Shown here one piece after another: positions 54,748-61,870 of a stretch of DNA of 64,000 nucleotides. The DNA lies in NCBI GenBank assembly GCA_965249735.1, contig CBDFMS010000026.1:682001-746000 (forward strand), in the 5' to 3' direction. Both the position numbers and the translations under genes were made by a program. Position 1 is the stretch's first letter. Each line of letters begins with the position of its first letter. The stretch is from JANQSS01 sp965249735. GTDB taxonomy: Bacteria; Bacteroidota; Bacteroidia; Chitinophagales; Saprospiraceae. Under the pieces are notes generated by a model. The model was not told the origin of the DNA, ran no database searches, and saw nothing but the letters and a program-made list of their open reading frames with translations.

Positions 54748-55209
54748 ATGGATATGCAGCCACTGCTTTTACTCATCACTGATTTGGAATTATTTGTTGC
54801 ACAAGTTGTAAAATCAATCCTTCTTGTTATTCTCTTGGGAGGAGTCCTGGTTAATATTAAAAAATTAGTCAAAAGTTGGAAAACCAGACAAAAATATGTG
54901 CGAATGGGTATTCTGTTTGTATTGGTCTGTTTAGTGTTTCCAGTTTTCAAATCACTCCGACTTGACGGTGCTTTACTCCATTCATCCCGGCACGTGATTG
55001 GAAATACGGTGGAATTCTGCCAGGTATTTGCCAGAGGAAAAGGGATCTCCTTTGAATATGAAATTCAAGGTAAAACGTATTATGGTTGTAATACCTATCA
55101 CCCTATTCCCATTGAGAATATTATCGTGCCGAATGGAAAGTACGTTGTCCGTTATGCGGATATCGCACCTTCCAATGGTTATATGGATTTTGGTAAGCCT
55201 GCTGATTGA
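54748..55209 (+). CDS. Small membrane protein of the nar operon, unknown function
   Basis: A 153-residue protein with two membrane helices (about 17-37, SILLVILLGGVLV; about 53-66, MGILFVLVCLVFPVF). A beta-rich C-terminal part follows, with FEYEIQGKTYYGCNTYHPIP and GKYVVRYADIAPSNGYMDFG, a layout like DUF3592-type proteins. I cannot assign a role. Conserved placement right behind narI would suggest help in assembly or stabilisation of the reductase; this is inference. The start at ATG 54748 may be 54754 (second Met). Confidence 0.6.
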   Translation: MDMQPLLLLITDLELFVAQVVKSILLVILLGGVLVNIKKLVKSWKTRQKYVRMGILFVLVCLVFPVFKSLRLDGALLHSSRHVIGNTVEFCQVFARGKGISFEYEIQGKTYYGCNTYHPIPIENIIVPNGKYVVRYADIAPSNGYMDFGKPAD

Positions 55210-55236
55210 GATAAGGGCAAAGTAATTTGAAATAAT

Positions 55237-55266
55237 ATATCTGTCCCGAGATATTCATTTTTTTTT
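55237..55266 (+). terminator. Weak hairpin with T-run between narI cluster and narK
   Basis: ATATCT (55237-55242) and AGATAT (55249-55254) form a 6-bp stem with a 6-nt loop, followed shortly by nine T residues (55258-55266). The stem is short and AT-rich, so it could be a partial terminator that lowers narK expression, or chance. Confidence 0.3.
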
Positions 55267-55325
55267 ATACTCCTATAAGATAGATAACGGATAATAATAG
55301 TTGTAGAAAATAATCGAAACAAAAT

Positions 55326-56879
55326 ATGAAAGGTACACCTGAACTTATTGATTTTAACCAGGAGAGAATACGGGTCTTGCACTATACCTGGATCGCTTTC
55401 TTTATAACATTTTATGTGTGGTTCAATATGGCTCCACTCGCCACTACCATGTTGGACTCCATGGGATGGATGACAAAAGAACATATTAAAGTACTGGCGA
55501 TATGCAATGTCGCTCTTACAATTCCGGCACGGATCGTCATCGGCGCATTGATCGATCGATACGGGCCACGTGTTGTTTTTTCAGGCTTAATGATTATCTG
55601 TGCTATTCCGGCATTTTTCTTTGCTGTTGGGAATTCATTCATGCAGTTGCTTATTAGCCGACTGGTGTTGGGTTCAATTGGTGCTGGTTTTGTCATTGGA
55701 ATTAAAATGGTGGCAAATTGGTTTCCACCGAATCGGATAGGTCGGGCAGAAGGATTCTATGCAGGCTGGGGAAATTTTGGATCGGCTTGGGCAGCTATGA
55801 CGCTTCCATGGTTTGCATTGACATTTTTTGGTGATTGGCTCAATCTTGGTCCAGATTCCTGGAGATACGCTTTAATCTTGAATGGTGTCGTTTCGTTGCT
55901 CTATGGAATTTTCTATTACTTCAAAGTAAAAGATCATCCCGATGACCGGCCGGTAGAAAAAACAAAAAAGACCGAACCGATGATGGTCACTTCTTATTGG
56001 GATTTATTCCAATATCTACTATGGTCATTCCCACTTGTAGGTGCAATGATGATTCTAACCTGGCGCATTGGCAATATTAGTATCGAGGGACGCCAGATGC
56101 TCTCAGATACCACCTTGTACGTTATTTATGGAATCCTATTTCTGGTTTATATTGCTCATGCCTGGAAAACATTGCAAATTAATTTACCCTACCTCAAAAA
56201 AGGTGTACCTGAAGAAGACAAATATCCCTGGAGTAGTGTTGCAGCACTTAACAGCACATATTTTGCAAATTTTGGAGCCGAATTGGCTGTCGTGTCCATG
56301 CTCCCGATGTTTTTTGAAATCACTTTCAAAAACCTTACGAATAGTGATGGTAATTTCATCATGACCGCCACTCTAGCCGGACTGGTAGCAGCATCTTTTG
56401 CTTTTGTCAATCTTTTAGCTAGACCATTGGGAGGATATCTTTCAGATAAAATGGCCAATAGAAAAAGGACCATGTTATTGTACATGGTGGGTATTGCCAT
56501 TGGATTTTTCCTAATGGGTAATATCGCTAAATATGGCCCGATTGATGAAGCAGGTGTACAAACCATTGTCCCAATGTTTGATGGCGTTTGGTGGCTCGTT
56601 GTCTCCGTGATCATCACCGTTGCAGCATCAATGTTTGTACAAGGGGCCGAAGGAGCCACGTTTGCTATCATACCAATGATTAATAATAAAATGACCGGAC
56701 AAATTGCCGGAATGGCAGGCGCATATGGAAATGTAGGGGCCGTTTTTTATCTGGTACTCTATTCATTGGTCGACTCGAAAACCTTCTTCTACGTTATTGC
56801 GGCGGGTGCCGCATTAAGCTTTATTTATTGTTTGCTTGCATTGAAGGAACCAAAGCATGCTTTTGCAGAGGAATACTAG
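55326..56879 (+). CDS. narK1: NarK1-like nitrate/nitrite transporter (MFS)
   Basis: A 517-residue, 12-helix major facilitator. The first MFS loop motif is IGALIDRYGPRVVFSG. The nitrate-transporter signature is seen as GFVIGIKMVANWFPPNRIGR and AEGFYAGWGNFGSAWAA, a form usually assigned to NarK1-type proton-nitrate symporters. It probably imports nitrate for NarG. A gap of 116 bp and a weak hairpin precede it. The K1 label is by motif and position. Confidence 0.88.
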   Translation: MKGTPELIDFNQERIRVLHYTWIAFFITFYVWFNMAPLATTMLDSMGWMTKEHIKVLAICNVALTIPARIVIGALIDRYGPRVVFSGLMIICAIPAFFFAVGNSFMQLLISRLVLGSIGAGFVIGIKMVANWFPPNRIGRAEGFYAGWGNFGSAWAAMTLPWFALTFFGDWLNLGPDSWRYALILNGVVSLLYGIFYYFKVKDHPDDRPVEKTKKTEPMMVTSYWDLFQYLLWSFPLVGAMMILTWRIGNISIEGRQMLSDTTLYVIYGILFLVYIAHAWKTLQINLPYLKKGVPEEDKYPWSSVAALNSTYFANFGAELAVVSMLPMFFEITFKNLTNSDGNFIMTATLAGLVAASFAFVNLLARPLGGYLSDKMANRKRTMLLYMVGIAIGFFLMGNIAKYGPIDEAGVQTIVPMFDGVWWLVVSVIITVAASMFVQGAEGATFAIIPMINNKMTGQIAGMAGAYGNVGAVFYLVLYSLVDSKTFFYVIAAGAALSFIYCLLALKEPKHAFAEEY

Positions 56880-56965
56880 AACAAAAATGGCGAAAACCTA
56901 TGCCTAGACTTATATCTAAATACGACTGAAATAATTTAAAATAACTTTTATAAAAAGTTTCAATT

Positions 56966-58567
56966 ATGCCGACAAATTTATCAAACTGGAATGTTGAAGA
57001 CGATAATTTTTGGGAATCAACAGGAAAAAAGATTGCCACGAAAAATTTATGGATTTCCATTCCTGCTTTATTACTGGCTTTTGCCGTCTGGATCATGTGG
57101 AGTGTAATCGCCACAAAAATGAAAGAATTTGGGTACAATTTTGGATTAATAGATTCCGGCATGACACCGGAAGCTGTTACTACCAAGCTAAAGGAAATCA
57201 ATAGTTTGTACTATACCCTTCCAGCCATTGCCGGTTTGGCAGGGGCAACATTGCGGATTCCCAATTCATTTCTAATTGGAATCGGAGGAGGTAGAAATGT
57301 CGTTTTCATTACAACCGCACTCTTACTCATTCCTGCCATCGGTGTTGGTTTTGCGTTACAGGATGTGAATACATCGTACATGACATTTGCAATTCTAGCA
57401 GCCTTATCCGGATTTGGCGGAGGAAATTTCTCTTCTTCGATGAGCAACATCAGTTACTTTTTTCCAAAGCGTGTCCAGGGCACATCGCTCGGGTTAAATG
57501 CCGGTATCGGCAACCTGGGTGTTGGTATCATGCAAAAAACAATTCCTCTGGTCATTGGCGTATTTCTCTTTTCTGCAATTAACAAAGATGGACAAGTGGT
57601 CAATAATGAAGCACTTGCAGGAATTCAAAACGCCGGATGGGTGTGGGTGCCATTATTATTAATTGCTGCGATTGCTGCATATTTTGGGATGAACAATGTC
57701 ATCACAGGGACACCCAAATTGCCAAATACGTTCACAGGTATCAGCAAAACACTCTACATGATCGCACTGGGTCTCTTATCAGCGTGCGTCGGGGCATACT
57801 TGCTCGTTCAATTAAAAATAAATATGTGGATTGTTTTACCCATAGTGATCATCCTTACGGTAGCATTAATGAAGTTCGCTACACCGGGTGAAATGAAAGC
57901 GAATCTAAATAAACAGTTTGCTATTTTTAATAACAAGCACAATTGGATCATGACGGTTATATACACTATGACTTTTGGTTCTTTTATTGGATTCTCTGCA
58001 GCCTTTCCAAAATTATCTCAAGACATATTTGTGTATACCGATCCAAACAACATGGAATTTGTAAATCCAAATGCTCCTAACTTTTTAACCTGGGTCTTCC
58101 TGGGTCCTGTCATTGGCGCATTAATTCGGCCTGTTGGAGGATGGTTGTCTGATAAAATTAATAGTGGGGCAAAGGTCACGGCGGCGAGTACCGTCGTCCA
58201 AATAATTGCCACCCTGGGTGTGGCATATTTTGTTGTTCAAGCGCGTAACAGTGCAACACCGGAATCATATTGGTGGCCCTTCTTCGCTTGTTTCATGTTA
58301 CTATTTCTTACAACCGGAATCGGCAACGGATCAACTTTCCGGAGCATTCCAAATATTTTCAGTAAAGAACAAGCAGGTCCCGTACTGGGCTGGACAGCAG
58401 CAATTGCAGCCTATGGCGCTTTTATAATTCCAAAAGTTTTCGGCCAACAAATAAAAGCAGGAACACCGGAAAATGCACTTTATGGCTTCGCTGTTTATTA
58501 TCTCATTTGCCTAGTACTCAATTGGTGGTATTATCAAGGACCAAAAGCAGAAATTAAAAATCCATAA
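56966..58567 (+). CDS. narK2: NarK2-like nitrate/nitrite transporter (MFS)
   Basis: A 533-residue, 12-helix MFS protein. The nitrate signature is GGGNFSSSMSNISYFFPKRV and QGTSLGLNAGIGNLGVGIMQ, with a second copy-like FLTTGIGNGSTFRSIPNIF in the C-terminal half. These match NarK/NarK2-type nitrate-nitrite exchangers. Paired with the upstream NarK1 it would balance nitrate uptake and nitrite export. The N-terminus is hydrophilic for about 30 residues. The next gene begins 18 bp after its stop. Confidence 0.88.
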   Translation: MPTNLSNWNVEDDNFWESTGKKIATKNLWISIPALLLAFAVWIMWSVIATKMKEFGYNFGLIDSGMTPEAVTTKLKEINSLYYTLPAIAGLAGATLRIPNSFLIGIGGGRNVVFITTALLLIPAIGVGFALQDVNTSYMTFAILAALSGFGGGNFSSSMSNISYFFPKRVQGTSLGLNAGIGNLGVGIMQKTIPLVIGVFLFSAINKDGQVVNNEALAGIQNAGWVWVPLLLIAAIAAYFGMNNVITGTPKLPNTFTGISKTLYMIALGLLSACVGAYLLVQLKINMWIVLPIVIILTVALMKFATPGEMKANLNKQFAIFNNKHNWIMTVIYTMTFGSFIGFSAAFPKLSQDIFVYTDPNNMEFVNPNAPNFLTWVFLGPVIGALIRPVGGWLSDKINSGAKVTAASTVVQIIATLGVAYFVVQARNSATPESYWWPFFACFMLLFLTTGIGNGSTFRSIPNIFSKEQAGPVLGWTAAIAAYGAFIIPKVFGQQIKAGTPENALYGFAVYYLICLVLNWWYYQGPKAEIKNP

Positions 58568-58585
58568 TAATTCAAATTATAAATA

Positions 58586-58906
58586 ATGGCAAAAGATAAA
58601 ATTCCAAATCGTTATTTAAGATTTCAACAAGAGTATCCTGAAATTGGATCTGCTTATGAAGCTCTTGGAGACGCCGTGCATAAGAGCGGTCCGCTAGACA
58701 AAAAAACACGCGCACTCATTAAACTAGGCATTTCAGGAGGAGCCATGTTAGAAGGGGCCTTTCATTCTCACGTAAGAAAAGCGTTAAGCGCGGGAGCCAG
58801 CCCTGAAGAAATAAGACAGGTGGCATTTTTGGCCTTACCTACCATTGGGTTTCCTTCTATGATGGCTTTACAGTCCTGGGCGGACGATGTTTTATCTGAT
58901 GAATAA
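58586..58906 (+). CDS. Carboxymuconolactone-decarboxylase-like protein lacking the CxxC
   Basis: A 106-residue protein with the AhpD/CMD helical fold: LDKKTRALIKLGISGGAM and GAFHSHVRKALSAGASPEEI followed by VAFLALPTIGFPSMM. Family members with redox activity carry C-x-x-C before the H-x-x-x-A; here that position reads MLEG, and the protein has no cysteine. The histidine (HSHVRKAL) is kept. It therefore cannot be an AhpD-type peroxidase; a decarboxylase-like or binding role is possible. It is embedded in the nar operon. Confidence 0.8.
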   Translation: MAKDKIPNRYLRFQQEYPEIGSAYEALGDAVHKSGPLDKKTRALIKLGISGGAMLEGAFHSHVRKALSAGASPEEIRQVAFLALPTIGFPSMMALQSWADDVLSDE

Positions 58907-58938
58907 CACACTATAATTTAATTATAAATAATTAACAC

Positions 58939-60213
58939 ATGAAACACTATAATTGGACGTTGATCTTCATCGTCGGATTTTCATTACTAATAGGAAATAC
59001 GTTAAATGCACAATTGACTCTTTCCGGTCAATTTCGGCCAAGATTAGAATTTAGGAATGGATATCGAACACCAACAACTGATGCTGCCAAAGCAGCTCTA
59101 TTTGTCTCTCAGCGCAGTCGTCTAACGCTCGACTTTGTCAATAAACGCGTCACAACGAAACTCTCCTTTCAGGATGTCAGAGTTTGGGGTGACGAATCTC
59201 AATTGAGTAATACGACAAACGTAGCCGTACATGAAGCATGGGTACAAATAGGAATAACTGACAACAGCGCAATTCGCCTGGGGCGCCAAGAATTAATTTA
59301 TGACGACCATCGATTGATGGGAAGTGTGGATTGGGTACAGCAGGCCAGAAGTCATGACGCGCTGGGGTTCCGATCAAAAAAGAATGGCCTGTCTACACAC
59401 GTCATTTTGGCATATAATAACGAAGGTGAATCCTTAGCTAAAACAGATTATTCGCTGTCAAACTATCGGTCCATGGGATTATTATGGCTCAATAAAACTT
59501 TTGATTCCGGATGGGGCGCAAGTATTATTTCTGTCACCGATGGATTTGAAGATGCAGACGGCAAGCTTCATTACCGATGGACTTTAGGGCCACATGTGAA
59601 ATACAATAAAAACAAATACGCCCTGACGTCCACATTCTACTATCAATTGGGCGAAACCACAAGTGAAGTCGATCTCAGTGCCTATTTCTTTTCTATAAGT
59701 AATATGTTCAAATTTGACAATGCCAGCGTTGGAATCGGCCTGGATTTTGTTTCCGGCACAGATGCTATGGACAATTCCAACCAGAAAATTAATTCATTTC
59801 ATACCCTCTATGCCACGAACCACAAGTTCTATGGATTTATGGACTACTTTCTAAATATTCCGGCTGATACTAAAGGAGGTGGGCTTATTGATATTTATGC
59901 CAAAGCCAAAACTAAACTAGGTGCCAAATCATCACTAGATTTACACGTGCATTATTTTATGTTGGCGAATAATGTAATTGATCCATTAGCTCCTTCAAAT
60001 TCACTGGATAAAGGATTGGGCTTTGAGGCAGATGCCGTGTACACAATCAAGATTTACGCTGACCTCCTATTCAAAGTAGGTTGGTCATTCATGGTACCTA
60101 CCGATTCGATGCGCGCCATTAAAGGTGGGGATGACAGCAATTTTAATACTTGGGCCTGGACGATGATTGTCTATAAGCCAACATTTTTTAAGTCCAAAAC
60201 AAACGAAAAATGA
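58939..60213 (+). CDS. Alginate-export-family outer-membrane porin
   Basis: A 424-residue secreted protein with signal ending LNAQL, then a beta-barrel. Family landmarks are LSGQFRPRLEFRNGY at the start, QRSRLTLDF, RVWGDESQLSN, and EAWVQI with IRLGRQELIYDDHRLMGSVD. These match the 'alginate export' (AlgE-like) porin family. Here, in a nitrate operon and without polysaccharide genes nearby, it more likely lets nitrate/nitrite or another small anion cross the outer membrane. It overlaps the next gene by four bases (ATGA). Confidence 0.85.
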   Translation: MKHYNWTLIFIVGFSLLIGNTLNAQLTLSGQFRPRLEFRNGYRTPTTDAAKAALFVSQRSRLTLDFVNKRVTTKLSFQDVRVWGDESQLSNTTNVAVHEAWVQIGITDNSAIRLGRQELIYDDHRLMGSVDWVQQARSHDALGFRSKKNGLSTHVILAYNNEGESLAKTDYSLSNYRSMGLLWLNKTFDSGWGASIISVTDGFEDADGKLHYRWTLGPHVKYNKNKYALTSTFYYQLGETTSEVDLSAYFFSISNMFKFDNASVGIGLDFVSGTDAMDNSNQKINSFHTLYATNHKFYGFMDYFLNIPADTKGGGLIDIYAKAKTKLGAKSSLDLHVHYFMLANNVIDPLAPSNSLDKGLGFEADAVYTIKIYADLLFKVGWSFMVPTDSMRAIKGGDDSNFNTWAWTMIVYKPTFFKSKTNEK

Positions 60214-60854
60214 TTGAATTAAAAGTTATAAACAAAATAGATCCATTGAAGCGGACTGCTGAAAAGCAGTCAACTAACGAAGAATTTTCGCCAATGGACC
60301 CACCTGATGCATTCATGCCTCCAAATCTTGAAAACATCTCCTATGAGGACATGCATCCATTTCTTCAGAACCTTATGGATGAACATAAGCTCTTCATCGA
60401 GAAACTCGATAATTTTGAAAACACAATACTCGAAATTCAAAACGAGGGCTTTAGTAAAGAATCAGCAGGCCAATTGAGCAGCTTTTTTGAATATTTTGAC
60501 CAGCAAGTTGTAGAGCATAATAATAGAGAGGAGAAATCAATTTTTCCACTATTGCATGAGCGACTACAAGAGATTGGTGAACATGGAACAGGAGCTGATA
60601 CATTGACAGCGATTAATATGATGGAAGATGATCACAAAAAGTCATTACAGTTAGCTGCCGTTGTATTTAATTTTTTTGGCGTAGCACTTAAATTGCCTGA
60701 TGCAAATTCCAGTCTCATAATTCTGGACCTGGCAATTGAACAGAGTAAAGTCTTAATTGAGCTCCTACGTTTGCATATTTTTCGAGAAGATCACATTGTT
60801 TTTGCGTTAGCGAATAAACATATACTTCCAATCGAATTTGACAGCTTTACATAA
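60210..60854 (+). CDS. Hemerythrin-domain protein
   Basis: A 214-residue protein. After about 45 unstructured residues, a hemerythrin-like four-helix bundle follows. Metal ligands are likely in LMDEHKLFIEK, QQVVEHNNREEKSIFP, MEDDHKKSLQ and LRLHIFREDHIVF. It is distinct from the ric gene in the same operon, lacking the DUF542 Cys pair. A role in binding oxygen, NO or iron is possible but inferred. It overlaps the porin gene by four bases and is followed after one base by moaA, so translation may be coupled. Confidence 0.83.
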   Translation: MIELKVINKIDPLKRTAEKQSTNEEFSPMDPPDAFMPPNLENISYEDMHPFLQNLMDEHKLFIEKLDNFENTILEIQNEGFSKESAGQLSSFFEYFDQQVVEHNNREEKSIFPLLHERLQEIGEHGTGADTLTAINMMEDDHKKSLQLAAVVFNFFGVALKLPDANSSLIILDLAIEQSKVLIELLRLHIFREDHIVFALANKHILPIEFDSFT

Positions 60855-60855
60855 T

Positions 60856-61836
60856 ATGCTAGTTGATAAATTTGGTAGAAAACATGATTATCTGCGCATT
60901 TCCCTGACGGACAAATGCAATTTACGGTGCAACTATTGTATGCCGGAAAATCCGTGTTTTCTACCAAATAAGAAGTTATTGCAAAATGAAGAAATCGTTC
61001 AGATTGCAAGAATGTTTATCAACGAATTCTCTATAAAAAAAATAAGGTTTACAGGTGGAGAACCTTTATTGAGAAACAACCTCTTGGACATCATTGAACC
61101 CTTGAGTCGTATGCCAATCGAGCTAGGTATAACAACCAATGGAGTGCTCCTGGATCGCCATATTGACGGATTCAAAACCGTAGGGGCTATTCATCTGAAT
61201 GTGAGCCTTGACAGTCTGTGCCCGGAACGATACCAAAGCATTACAGGATATGATCATTTTAAGAAAGTATTCGACAACATTCAATATGCGCTTTCAGAAA
61301 ATTTTCATGTCAAGATCAATGTCGTGATAAAGACAGGCTTAAATGAAGATGAAATCCTTGATTTTATTGACTGGACAAAAAATGACAATGTGCATGTTCG
61401 CTTTATTGAATTCATGCCCTTTAATGGAAATTCTTGGAATTGGGATAAAGTGTATTCGTTTCAACGCATTATCGACCAAATAGAATCTAAACACGCTATT
61501 CACAAACTTTCTGACGACTCCGACAGTACAGCAAAAACATATCAGGCAGAAGGACATCGAGGAAGTTTTGGTATAATTAGCACAATTAGTCACCCATTTT
61601 GTACCAATTGTAATCGAATTCGTCTGACAGCAGATGGTAAACTAAAAAACTGCCTGTTTTCTCAGGACGAAATTGACCTCCTGTCGCCATACAGAACAGG
61701 AGTTGATATTCGACCCATGATAATAAAAGCTATGACCGACAAGTTCGCAGAGCGAGGAGGCGAGACAGAATTTACCAATTCGGAGGGGATAGACTCTTAT
61801 AATCAAGGTCGTACGATGACATCAATCGGAGGTTGA
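60856..61836 (+). CDS. moaA: GTP 3',8-cyclase, molybdenum cofactor biosynthesis
   Basis: Radical-SAM enzyme that starts Mo-cofactor synthesis by rearranging GTP. From the ATG at 60856 it has 326 residues. The SAM-binding cluster motif is CNLRCNYC (Cys21, 25, 28), then TGGEPLLR. The second cluster has FCTNCNRIRLTADGKLKNC. The C-terminus ends in the Gly-Gly needed for activity (SIGG). An alternative start at 60838 lies inside the preceding gene. Its presence in the nar operon makes sense because NarG needs the cofactor; the partner genes moaC, moeA and mogA are not in this window. Confidence 0.95.
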   Translation: MLVDKFGRKHDYLRISLTDKCNLRCNYCMPENPCFLPNKKLLQNEEIVQIARMFINEFSIKKIRFTGGEPLLRNNLLDIIEPLSRMPIELGITTNGVLLDRHIDGFKTVGAIHLNVSLDSLCPERYQSITGYDHFKKVFDNIQYALSENFHVKINVVIKTGLNEDEILDFIDWTKNDNVHVRFIEFMPFNGNSWNWDKVYSFQRIIDQIESKHAIHKLSDDSDSTAKTYQAEGHRGSFGIISTISHPFCTNCNRIRLTADGKLKNCLFSQDEIDLLSPYRTGVDIRPMIIKAMTDKFAERGGETEFTNSEGIDSYNQGRTMTSIGG

Positions 61837-61870
61837 CATCACTTTTCGGATTGGTCAAATAAGAAGGTTT

